This document shows positions 50,065 through 60,500 of a stretch of DNA of 64,000 nucleotides, one piece after another; positions within the stretch are counted from its first letter, which is position 1, and the number at the start of each line of letters is the position of its first letter. The stretch comes from Tethya wilhelma. Its lineage: Eukaryota > Porifera > Demospongiae > Tethyida > Tethyidae. The stretch spans positions 11,048,405 to 11,112,404 of the forward strand of contig CAXIPT010000003.1 of NCBI GenBank assembly GCA_964030475.1. Direction: 5' to 3'. The notes beneath the pieces are model-generated. The model worked only from the letters and a program-made list of their open reading frames with translations. It ran no database searches and was not told the DNA's origin. The position numbers and the translations under genes are program-made.

Positions 50065-50253
50065 CGTCCTGCTTGAGGTGCTCCTGGTGGGAGTTGGTGT
50101 TCCTGGACTACTAGAAGCCTTCTCATCGTGACCACCTTGCTCATCAGAGACAGCTGTCTGTGTTGGAGTTTGAGGAGTGACTGGAGTCGGCTGTGAGGGA
50201 GGTGTCTGGGTGTCCCTCTCAGGAGGCTCACTCTCACCACCACTCTCTACACC
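50065..50253 (-). CDS. Copy 6 exon K
   Basis: 63 residues from GVESGGESEPPERDTQ to STSSRT. The extra Thr comes from a 3-bp insertion next to the donor. Confidence 0.7.
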
Positions 50254-50349
50254 CTGTGGGGAAGACAGACCACAGAGGAAGGAGGGAGGGAGGGAGGGGG
50301 ACAAATCAACAATGACTCCATCAAATCATACAATCCTATACTAACTCAC

Positions 50350-50493
50350 CTCATCAGTGGGTGGCTGTTCCAATGGTTGGTTGTCACTCTGCTCTGATGA
50401 CAGTGGCTCTTTCTTTGAAACATGCTCTTCAAGTGCTGCTACAACTGCCTCTCTCTTGTGAACCATGGCTACATCCAGTGCAGTGTCTTCTTC
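50350..50493 (-). CDS. Copy 6 exon J
   Basis: 48 residues, [18 protein letters not shown] to QPPTDE. It has Glu for Gly at position 2 and one Lys codon fewer. Confidence 0.7.
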
Positions 50494-50613
50494 CTGCACA
50501 AGAGACACACATTACAACAACATTTGGGACATTCAAACCTACATAGTCTAGGAACATCATTTATTGGCCCAATTTCCATGTGTGATGCTATCAATGTTGT
50601 CAGTTCATTTTAC

Positions 50614-50715
50614 CTTGCCTCTTAAGGTGGTGTCTGCTCCAGCATTGAGCAGGAGCTGTACAATCTCCAGGTGATCGCCTTCAACAGCAAAGAACAAGGC
50701 ACTCCAACCAGCAGT
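50614..50715 (-). CDS. Copy 6 exon, ankyrin type I
   Basis: The repeat begins [16 protein letters not shown] and ends GADTTLRGK. The donor is gtaaaa. Confidence 0.7.
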
Positions 50716-50760
50716 CTGGATCATAGTGAAACATTGAGACATGTGTGCATAATGAAAGTA

Positions 50761-51140
50761 CCGTAGAGTCGGGTTATTAGGCGCACTTCGTTATTAGGCG
50801 CACATTCGCTATTAGGCGCATACTGTCTTCTTACACTTACCTTTGATAACAGGCGCAAAGTTTATAAACTGGATGTTCACGTAGTTTTCTAAGCCTGACA
50901 GCCATGAACATCGCTTCCTTTCACTACTTGGCCTTCCATTTCAATTAGAAAAGGCAGCTTCTCACCGCTTTTAGAGCTCTAGCACCGCTAGCGCCGCAAT
51001 CGATTTCTGCTTGATGACGTCATTTATTTGGAGGCGTGGTCATACGTAAGCCCTTGTTATTAGGCGCACTTCGTTATTTAGCGCATACTTTTTCACTAAT
51101 ATCCCAATAAGCGCATGCGCTTAATAACCCGACTCTACGG
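50761..51140. mobile_element. 380-bp MITE, CCGTAGAGTCGGGTTATTAG end, TA target
   Basis: The left end ccgtagagtcgggttatta and right end taataacccgactctacgg are bounded by TA. The motif ttattaggcgca recurs inside. The empty site is the same intron in copy 7 (58227-58248), which reads gcataatgtgagtatacac. Confidence 0.85.
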
Positions 51141-51266
51141 TATACACATTGCAGCAAAGGAAACCTCAAAATTAGCATTCAGTGAAGTACTTGAATTCAA
51201 CCGTTTGTTACAAGGAGACATGTTCTCATTAATTATTGATGATGTAATGTGTCCACAATGACTCAC

Positions 51267-51368
51267 CTCTTCTTGTATGTTGAGGGCCACTCCATTGATT
51301 CCTAGCAGTGCTCTCACAACATCAATATTGTTGGCTCTGGCAGCCATCATCAGAGCAGTCAGACCATT
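51267..51368 (-). CDS. Copy 6 exon, ankyrin type H
   Basis: The repeat begins [16 protein letters not shown] and ends VALNIQEE. Confidence 0.7.
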
Positions 51369-51408
51369 CTATATAATAATAAATATAAGAAGAACATTAG
51401 TTCATACT

Positions 51409-51960
51409 GTAAATGTGGAAATATTGGCGGGAATTTAATTTGGTGATTTTGGTCTGGCTGCTTCCAACAAAAATATTGGCGGTTTTAAATTTGGTGGTCA
51501 TCGACTGAACACTCGCAGAATTTAATGTATAATGAAATTTTGGCGGTACATTAAATTTGGCGATTTTCGAGGCAATCGCCAAATACGGGTACCCAAATTT
51601 TATAATATTATATTCCCAGTACGGTAGTACTGGGTACACAGGAATGGCACGGATGGTCCATTAGCGCAATACAAATATTCACGCGAATAACTCTGCAAAA
51701 TGAGCCCAAAAACATGGCCTAAAACCATCGCTAAAGTAACAAACACAAACATGCCAAACCTCCAATTTTCTCCATCTTCTTCTTCTTCTATCTTGGCTCA
51801 ACTTTTCTCAGAGACTATTCACTTTCAGAAGCTGATTCTTGAACGAACGAACTTGGTTTCTTCCAGGACAGTCGCTTTTGCCATCGGTTTTTAGCGCCTC
51901 TCGTTGAGTAGCTAGATACAAGGCGAAAAGCGCATCCTCCATATGGCCGCCATTAATTTC
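51409..51960. mobile_element. Repeat-derived tract upstream of copy 6
   Basis: 51409-51600 has repeated ggcg(g)/aaatttgg motifs of an unassigned element. From 51617 (gtacggtagtactgggtac) the order of motifs resembles the left end of R1 (aggaatgg, ggtcca, aatacaaat). Confidence 0.4.
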
Positions 51961-52008
51961 TAACTTAATGCATAATTCATTAGCTTCTAGAACATTCGAA
52001 TTGACGAC

Positions 52009-52559
52009 CTGTCACTGGAAATTCGGTCCGGGTGAATTTGGTCCGGGGGGACAAAATTCCCCATTAAATCTTCTGGGGAAAAAGGTCCGGGGGACCAAAT
52101 TTCCTGGGGAAAGTTGTCCTGTCTTGGAGAATTTGGTCCGGTGGTATTATTTAAACTTTGCTCATTTTTTAAGTACCACAGAGCTATATTTTTATTCTAT
52201 GATTCAAGCAGCACTGATATCACATGCATGCAGAATAAGACTGTGATCTTATGTTCATCGCTTAGACTCACGGGCCAGCCACTCCCTCTTAATCTCTTTC
52301 TGGTGAGGGAGTGGTCCCAAATCTGGATGCAAGCTAAGGTTAGCTCAGCTAGTCCTGCGCTTGAAAATACTCCTGCTGTATCCATATCATAAGGCTAAAC
52401 ACAAAACAAACCGAAGCAAACTAAACCCGACCGAATTCCCCAGACACGGACCAAATTCCGCAACTACTTCCACAGGGAATATGGTCCGGGGGACTTAATT
52501 CCCCGGGGAATTTTGTCCTCCGGACCAAATTCCCTGGCGGACAATATTCCCCGTGACAG
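52009..52559. mobile_element. 551-bp MITE with CTGTCAC ends and GGTCCGG subrepeats
   Basis: The ends are ctgtcactggaaattc and gaatattccccgtgacag. Both arms (~140 bp) contain repeated ggtccgggggaccaaattcc-type units in opposite orientation. The ~280-bp centre is unrelated. Confidence 0.7.
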
Positions 52560-52875
52560 ACCCTTTCCACACACAAAAGTGTGCGTTTCTGAAGTTGCCT
52601 GGAACTATTTTGTGATACCTGGTTGCTCTTCTTAAGAGATGAATCAGGACTTTGATTATCATAACATATAGAAAGGCAAGTAAATTTTATGATACAACTC
52701 CTGCCTCCAAATGACTGAGATGCGTGTTTCACTTCAGTATCAAGCAGGCTACACAACTTATAATTACCAGCCGCTCAGCAGCCTGCCACTGGCTCAGTGA
52801 GTCTGGCTTGCCAGACTACTAACTACACACACCAACTCAAATGTAATTTGTAGAATTATGGAAAAATGAGAACAA

Positions 52876-53142
52876 ACAAGTAAAAAAAAGCATTGGAAAT
52901 GTAATGAGACACAGGAATGGCTAAATCGTAAAAAGAACGCAAACAAGATGGAATGGCTGTTAGAGTGTAAGGAATTCTTCCTGTGGGCAAAATGAGAGAC
53001 TCAATAAGGAGATTGTTAAATGCAGCCCATACAGGAAGAATTCTGCACACACTCTAACAGCCATTCCATCTTGTTTGCGTTCTTTTTACGATTTAGCCAT
53101 TCCTGTGTCTCATTACATTTCCAATGCTTTTTTTTACTTGTT
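52876..53142. repeat. Near-perfect inverted repeat, ~110-bp arms
   Basis: The left arm (from acaagtaaaaaaaagcattg) and right arm (to aatgcttttttttacttgt) pair almost perfectly for ~95 bp, with small differences near the 43-bp loop (ggaattcttcctgt/acaggaagaattc). No target duplication is evident. Confidence 0.85.
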
Positions 53143-53150
53143 TAATAATA

Positions 53151-53487
53151 TAATATATGCTTTCACTGACAGACTAATCCTAATGAGCAGGATTAGCTCA
53201 GTGGACTACACTATAATATTATAATAATTATACAGAGAGATCTAAATAATTCATAGTTCATCTACCAGCAGAATGACAGTAATCACAGGGGCAAGAGTAG
53301 TAATAGGAGCAGGAAACATCAGGATTAAGGTTCCGGGATACAGGCAAAATAATTTCAAGACCACACTGCACATTATTCAGTATTAGCTCAATCTAGCTGT
53401 AGCAGGTCGATTTTCACTGTACAGCAAAGTTCATTGAGGGTTGGCCCTCACATCATACATCAAAGACAAAGGACAAAGAAAGTGACT
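53151..53487. other. No supported gene
   Basis: Short stretch before the LINE relic. ggattagctcagtgg at 53189-53203 resembles a tRNA A box but has no partner B box. Confidence 0.4.
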
Positions 53488-54167
53488 ATGCCAAGAACTA
53501 CGGCAACCTCGACGGCAACCTCGACGGCGAAGATGGCGAAGAAACCCCTGGCTACTCTCTGTGACCTGTGTGATGGTGAGTTCAAGGCCAATGAGCAGAA
53601 ACTACACTGCGAGGGTAGCTGTAATAAGCTCTTCCATCAATACTGTGCAGGTATTTCAAACAGTTATTATGCCAAATTGCAAGCAAACTCAATACGTACC
53701 GTTTACTTGCCTAGTATGCACTCAGCAACTGCACAAAGCTGAACTCTCTACTCTACACTCCATGGTTGAAGTCCTGAAGGCCGAACTTGAAAGGTACAAA
53801 CAGAAGAACTCGCAAGCTACAAACAGAAGAACTCGTAAGTAGACATACTAAAGGCTGAAGTTGCTGAGCTCAAAGAACTTGAACAGCAGCCAAAAAGGCG
53901 GCTACAGAGCAGGGAGGAGCTACGAGCTCCTGGACTGAAGTTGTAAAGAAAAAAAGGCTCCCAGCTGGTATCTTGTAACAGTGAAGCAGCAGTCAAACAA
54001 TCTAAAGACCGACAACTCACCTAAAGTTCAGCATTCTCAGCGTTCTGTCCAACCTCTAACCCTCAGGTCCCCCGTGTTGCACGTGAAGGAGCTAGGAAGG
54101 TTTGGGGCACTCTCGCAAAATTACCACAACTGCTGAAGTGAACAGAAGGGTGCTATCTCTGTAGTTG
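53488..54167 (+). pseudogene. LINE ORF1 relic with PHD finger, first part
   Basis: ATG 53488 opens MPRTTATSTATSTAKMAK. A PHD finger follows: LCDLC, LHCEGSCNKLFHQYC and, after a frameshift near 53697, FTCLVC. A helical stretch (LHSMVEVLKAELERYKQ) and SWTEVVKKKR-like codons come next. CR1/L2-type LINEs carry such ORF1 proteins. Frameshifts and stops show it is dead. The reading continues after the TIR insertion at 56653. Confidence 0.6.
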
Positions 54168-54394
54168 GCAATATACTAGACATGGCCCAAAATAGGGATA
54201 CTTGAAGTCGAATAACCTTTTGCAGATAACCAGTTTTCGAGGTTTTCCAAGTTTTCTATATACTAATTATTTTTTCCAATAAATAAATTGTGCCTGTTTA
54301 TAATAAGCTATAGGTAATGGTTGACTATGTAGTCCTCCTTTAATTTGCCTATAAATAGGAATAGGAGAATTAATTTGAACGGGCAAAAACTTAA

Positions 54395-54826
54395 GTACTG
54401 ACTCTGTGAACAAACAAAACACACGTAATATTTATCGTACAGACTACCTAGGTTCTTATGGTTATGTGCGGTGTACCACGGTTATCTAAAGTAAACTGAC
54501 TTATTGAACGCAAAAACTTAAGCACTGACTCTGTGAACAAACAAAACACACCTAATATTTATCGTACAGGTTACCTAGGTTTCCTATGGTTATGTGTGGT
54601 GTACCACGGTTATCTAAAGTGAACTGACTCTTTGAACACAAAAACTTAATATAAGCACTGACTCTGTGAACAAACAAAACACACGTAATATTTATTGTAT
54701 ACAGGTTACCTAGGTTTCAGTGTCCTATGGTTATGTGTGGTGTACCACGGTTATCCAAAGTGAACTGACTCTTTGAAAGCAAAAACTTAAGCACTGACTC
54801 TGTGAACACACAAAACACACATAATA
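54395..54826 (+). repeat. ~128-bp tandem repeats, left array
   Basis: About three and a half units of gtgaactgactctttgaa, aaaaacttaagcactgac and ttacctaggtttcctatgg. Confidence 0.75.
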
Positions 54827-55748
54827 TCATACGTACGGTAGTACGTATAGTAGGAATGGGTCGAATGTCCCATAGACACAATACAAAATGTTTATGATCA
54901 TAAAAATCTAGCAAAACAAAATTAAACCTTCAAACCTGCTCAGAGGCTCTCACTGACAGATTATCAATTGCCTGCAAGGCCTATAAAGCTCACAAAAACT
55001 TTCCTCGGCATTCGTATAGAGAGCACTAGTGGGAAGCCACCATAGTGCCATTTTTGTTCTGCTAACGTGAGTTCGTAACTGACTTACTTGAAAAGGATTT
55101 CCAGAGAGCCAGAATGTGTTGAGCCAACTTTGATAGCACAAAGTAAGTTCTTTTCATAGGTACTATACATTCCTTGATACTCGTTTTCATCACAAATATA
55201 AGCCTAAACAAAAACCAGAAAGGTTTGAAACTTAGTGTAATAAATTCATGTACTATAATTCAGCCATCTTTGTAGGTAGAGTTCAGAGGTCGTTATCCAA
55301 ATGGCATTATTACGCGCATGCACATTAGCCTCTTCCAGCATTGTGAAATGCATGTAGGTCTCCTGCTACTCAAGCTTTTTGTATAGACTAATCAGTCTCT
55401 GGTAGTCTCCCCACTGTAGTGGTGAATGAACAAGTAGTAAAAATTTCAAAAAATTAGTAGTGTAGGAATGGGCAGTGCGGTAAAACGTATTGGAACAAGG
55501 CATGTCTCAATTTCGGCGACTGCTTAGCTTACTAATTATTATTAATAGTAGAAATTTGAACTAATGCAATAAGCTATGGTACTATTGTACATTGCATTTA
55601 TGACACTTATTATAAGATCCTTACAAGGGATCAAGAATAAAAATGAAATAATCATGTGCCAAAATTGAGACATGTCTCGTTTCAATACTTTTTACCGCAC
55701 TGCCCATTCCTACACTACATTTTTTTTGAAATTTTTACTACTTGTTTA
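54827..55748. mobile_element. R1 repeat, full-length copy (~920 bp)
   Basis: It begins atcatacgtacggtagtacg and ends tttttactacttgttt, inserted in the tandem array. gtaggaatggg near its left end is inverted near the right end (cccattcctac), and the last ~310 bp form a foldback. Partial copies lie at 4399, 11157 and 13763. Confidence 0.65.
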
Positions 55749-56450
55749 TCATACAGATTACCTAGGTTTCCTATGGTTATGTGCGGTGTACTATGGTTAT
55801 CCAAAGTGAACTGACTCTTTGAACGCAAAAACTTAAGCACTGACTCTGTGAACACACAAAACACACGTAATATTTATCGTACAGATTACCTAGGTTTCCT
55901 ATGGTTATGTGTGGTGTACCACGGTTATTCAAAGTGAACTGACTCTAGCTTAAGTTTTTGCGTTCAAAGAGTCAGTTCACTTTGAATAACCGTGGTACAC
56001 CACACATAACCATAGGAAACCTAGGTAACCTGTACGATAAATATTACCTGTGTTTTGTGTGTTCACAGAATCAGTCCTTAAAGTTTTTGTGTTCAAAGAG
56101 TCAGTTCACTTTGGATAACCATAGTACACCACATATAGGAAACCTAGGTAACCTGTACAATAAATATTACGTGTTTTGTTTTTTTCACAGAGTCAGTGCT
56201 TAAGTTTTTGCATTCAAAGAGTCAGTTCACTTTGGTACACCACACAGAGGAAACCTAGGTAACCTAGCTGTACGATAAGTATTACGTGTGTTTTGTGTGT
56301 TCACAGAGTCAATGCGTAAGTTTTTGCGTTCAAAGAGTCAGTTCACTTTGGATAACCATAGTACACCATAACATAACCATAGGAAACCTAGGTAACCTCT
56401 GTGATAAATATGTATGTCACAGTATCGTGTGTAACTTTACAGAGTCAGCT
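55749..56450. repeat. ~128-bp tandem repeats, right array with inversion
   Basis: Units run forward to ~55945 and then in the opposite orientation, giving a palindrome centred near agtgaactgactctagctta. Short open frames here are repeat artefacts. Confidence 0.7.
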
Positions 56451-56652
56451 AGTGCTTTTATGGATAACTATATAGTAGCATTATCCTTCAGATGACTTCT
56501 TATTTTGCTTAGACAAACACACTGGCTATTTATTGCCAAAAAAGCTTAATTAACATTAATATAGAAAACTTAGAAAACCACGAAAACTGGTTATCTACAA
56601 AATGTTATTCGACTTAAGTATCCCTATATTAGGCCACTATACTGCAATATAC

Positions 56653-56830
56653 CAGATGAAAAACTTACTGTCAAGAGGAAATACAAAACCAACAAGGACA
56701 ACCGTGTCATCAGATGGTGGTTTGTTGTGAGATCAGAGGAGGCAATTCTAAAGGACTAGAGGAAGCTTGGGACTCATTGACTCTCCCACGAAGATTCGAG
56801 CCAATTTAATTCCTACGTCATGAGCAACAT
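56653..56830 (+). pseudogene. LINE ORF1 relic, second part
   Basis: Directly after the right copy of gcaatatac a frame reads DEKLTVKRKYKTNKDNRV and IRWWFVVRSEEAILKD, resembling the C-terminal part of CR1-type ORF1, then breaks. Together with 53488-54167 it shows the TIR element landed in this LINE. Confidence 0.55.
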
Positions 56831-57277
56831 ATGCATCTACACAGGCAAAGAATTAGACATGTTCATGAAACTAACATGCATATGCACCCATGATTATTGT
56901 AGCTTTGACCCCATGATCATGCATGTTGATTATTATGAATGGCAGATGTATTTCTTGTTACGCAGATACGCAGAATTGACTTTGTTTTGCAAATGAATTT
57001 CAAGGAAACTTACAAAACTTCTTAATTCCAAACTCAAACTAAACATGTACAAAACTTCAAACAAAAATGCAATCATAATAAAATGATAGAAAAAGAAACA
57101 CTAAAATGACAGTATAAGTTTGCATAATTATAATATACAAGGTAAATTTAACAACAGTATACACTATTGCATTATCAACAAAACAGATAACACAAAGATA
57201 ATTTTTGTTGTTTCTAAGTTTCACATGGTGTACAACAATATTTACATGTGATGCAATCTAATAATGAGTCTACCTTA

Positions 57278-57472
57278 TCAATATTTAATGACCTCTGGTA
57301 GGTCCTCTAGGTCTACTTCTTCATGATGGGTCTTCTTCTTAGAAAGTTTTTGGTTATCTTGATAGTTCTTCTTCTCCTTTTGCTGTCTCAGAGCTGTCTC
57401 TTGAATCACTCTGGCAAACACCTCTGTTAGCTGCTTGCTGCTCTTGAGGATTCTCTGTCTTAGCCTCTCCAA
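57278..57472 (-). CDS. Copy 7 exon L, coiled-coil tail
   Basis: 64 residues ending EDLPEVIKY. The usual EPPR before the final Tyr is missing through an in-frame deletion. Confidence 0.75.
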   Translation of the reverse strand: MERLRQRILKSSKQLTEVFARVIQETALRQQKEKKNYQDNQKLSKKKTHHEEVDLEDLPEVIKY

Positions 57473-57478
57473 CTGTAG

Positions 57479-57532
<54 letters not shown>

Positions 57533-60500
57533 AGGTTTTCAATTCTCAGTGACCCAACCTACCCTGCTTGAGGTGCTCCTGGTGGGAGTTGGTGTTCCTG
57601 GACTACTAGAAGCCTTCTCATGGTGACCACCTTGCTCATCAGAGACAGCTGTCTGTGTTAGAGTGACTGGAGTCGGCTGTGAGGGAGATGTCTGGGTGTC
57701 CCTCTCAGGAGGCTCACTCTCACCACCACTCTCTACACCCTGTGGGGAAGACAGACCATAGAGGGAGGGAGGGACAAGTCAACCAATTAATGATTCCATC
57801 AAATCATACAATCCTATACTAACTCACCTCATCAGTGGGTGGCTGTTCCAATGGTTGGTTGTCACCCTGCTCTGATGACAGTGGCTCTTTCTTTGAAGCA
57901 TGCTCTTCAAGTGCTGCTACAACTGCCTCTCTCTTGTGAACCATGGCTACATCCAGTGCAGTGTCTCCTTCCTGCACAAGAGACACACATTACAACAACA
58001 TTTGGGACATTCAAACCTATACATAGTTTAGGAACATCATTTATTGGCCAATTTCCATGTGTGATGCTATCAATGTTGTCAGTTCATCTTACCTTGCCTC
58101 TTAAGGTGGTGTCTGCTCCAGCATTGAGCAGGAGCTGTACAATCTCTAGGTGACCACCTTCAACAGCAAAGAACAAGGCACTCCAACCAGCAGTCTGGAT
58201 CATAGTGAAACATTGAGACATGTGTGCATAATGTGAGTATACACATTGCAGCAAATGAAACCTCAAAATTAGCATTCAGTGAAGTACATGAATTCACAGT
58301 TGTTTGTGACAATTAGGAGACATGTGCTCATTAATTATTGATGATGTAATGTGTCCACAATGACTCACCTCTTCTTGTATGTTGAGGGCCACTCCATTGA
58401 TTCCTAGCAGTGCTCTCACAACATCAATATTGTTGGCTCTGGCAGCCATCATCAGAGCAGTCAGACCATTCTACATGAATCAAATCATTTGTGTATAGTC
58501 AATCTTCAAGTCCATATAATATGAATGCAAAGAAAAACATGCATCCAATGTTTGCTAGTGTTTATACCTTATTTTGTCTGTTGACATTGATGTGAGGTGC
58601 TTGTAATATCTTCAGTGTGATCTCAGTATGCTTGCGTAGTATTGTATACATTAGCGCATTCAGTCCACTCTATACACAAAAACATGCATAAGCCACTAAT
58701 ACTAAAGAAGTGAGGCAGTTATGGTTTAAAGAATGAATTATAAAGTCAATGAACTTTTTGAGCCTAAATAACACAAATGTGCTATCTAGAGAATTTAACC
58801 TGGCTTTGAAGATCTGCTTCAGCTCCATGATTCAACAGAACCTCCACTATGTCCTTGTGTCCTTTCTGACTAGCATAAATTAGTGGGGTGGTACCATCCT
58901 GTAGTGAATGGAACAACGTATAAATATTCATGAGTGAATGAGTAAAGAGCACATATACAAGAAACACTAAAAAGAGGGAGTGGCCTGTGTACGAAGCTAA
59001 CCACAAGGCACTCCTGGAGTGCATGTGGCAATTATGCCAGCATATAGTTGAGAATAAGCTGAGCAGTTAAAGTAAATGGGAACTCGTAAAATGCTATACG
59101 TAAAAATTTAAGACAACTACACCTAGACATGGTAGTATATAGTGTTTATTTTTGTTCAAACTGGAAAGATATTGAAGAAAACAAAGAAAGTTAAGACTGA
59201 TATGTCATTGTTAGTTAGACTATTGATGCAGGCCTAGTAATCTCAACAATTATAAACTATAATTATGTGGTCAGACTAAAAATTAAGAGAGTACATGTCA
59301 TAAGCCTCATCCTTGCGAGTCTTCTTTCATAATACAGACTGAGTGAGGAACTTAAGAATGGCACACACAATCAATCTTGTGAACTGGCTATTCAATGCAT
59401 GGTGCACAATCTGTGCAACTCCTTTCACTCCACTGATTGACACAATTAACCTATATCTTTGCTGACCGTGCATGCTAGCAGGTCCATGCATGGGCACACA
59501 GTATTGGGGAATGGGAAATTCATTGATTTTGCAATCACCTTGTTTGGGAGGTCCACTTCAGCTCCATGATTCAACAGAACCTCCACTATGTCCTTGTGTC
59601 CTTCCTGACTAGCAAGATAGAGGGGAGTGGTAACATCCTGTAGTGAATAGAACACAATGTGAAATTCTTGACAATGAGTAAACCAGTTCATAAACACTCC
59701 CACAAACAACAGCTATATGGATGAGCTACCACTACAGGAAATAGGCACCATATGATGTGAGGATTGAAACTAGTAATCAGACCTTGATTGCATGTACTCA
59801 TACGATTGTCACACAATACACATAATATTATCACAAGAATACCAGACATGCCATGCATGGTGCTCAAAGACACTCCAACAAAATATCAATCATTATGAGA
59901 CACTAATGGTTGGTATTGTGATGCACCGTGGGTTGAAACAATTTACTGATGATACAAAAATGACTCTGCTGTCTTCAAAAAAGGGATATGTTGCTGAGCC
60001 TCGGAGTATAATCATTAAATCACTCTTGGATAGACATGCTTAGATAATTATTCATGTCATGCATTTACGAAAGTTTATGTGTATATATATACCTTGTTTT
60101 GTGCATTGACCTTTGCACCTCTCTCTATTAACAGCTTCACAGTGTCCAGATGTCCTTCTGCACTTGCATCAGTAAGAGGATAGTTACCATTCTCATCCTG
60201 AATGAGAATAGACAGACACTGAAATGGTGTACAAAGAGAATTGATATTGTTATTAAACATACAGTGATTTGATGATTGACATTGGCTCCATGGTCAATGA
60301 GCAGTCTTGCCACATCTGTTCTACCTTGACGTGATGCAGCCCAAAGAGGAGTTTTACCATCCTGTGGAGTGAGAACACAACATAACACCACAACATGAAC
60401 AGAAGACTAACAACAATGACTAGTGTTTAAACTGGAGAGAGCATAGAGGATCATTCCATTCATCAATCACTTCAAATTCCTCACAACCATCACTATACAC

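Larger units (their letters stand above)
49721..51368 (-). pseudogene. Copy 6: exons H to L only, 5' end missing
   Basis: Minus-strand exons are H 51368-51267, I 50715-50614, J 50493-50350, K 50253-50065 and L 49924-49721 (stop TCA complement at 49721-49723). All borders are GT-AG and all frames are open, so the surviving part could still be spliced. Exon G and everything upstream are absent; beyond 51368 the sequence turns into repeats as far as copy 7. K carries an extra codon before its donor (AGG ACG), and J lacks one Lys codon relative to copy 3. A 380-bp MITE sits in the H-I intron. It is probably a truncated duplicate. Confidence 0.65.
54168..56652. mobile_element. 2.47-kb TIR element with 9-bp direct repeats
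   Basis: gcaatatac flanks the element at 54168-54176 and 56644-56652. Inverted arms begin with aatagggatacttgaagtcg on the left (inverse on the right) and run ~70 bp through aaccagttttcg. Inside, ~128-bp units (containing ttacctaggtttcctatgg) occur in head-to-tail arrays that face each other across a point near 55945. No transposase is present. It is probably a non-autonomous hAT- or MULE-like element. Confidence 0.75.

Noticed and set aside
53189..53203. tRNA gene, because ggattagctcagtgg matches an A box
   Set aside because: No B box (gttcgaatc-like) or acceptor stem follows within 100 bp.
55958..56495. Repeated short frames with SQFTLDN motifs as a gene family
   Set aside because: They are the ~128-bp tandem units inside the TIR element, read in one orientation.
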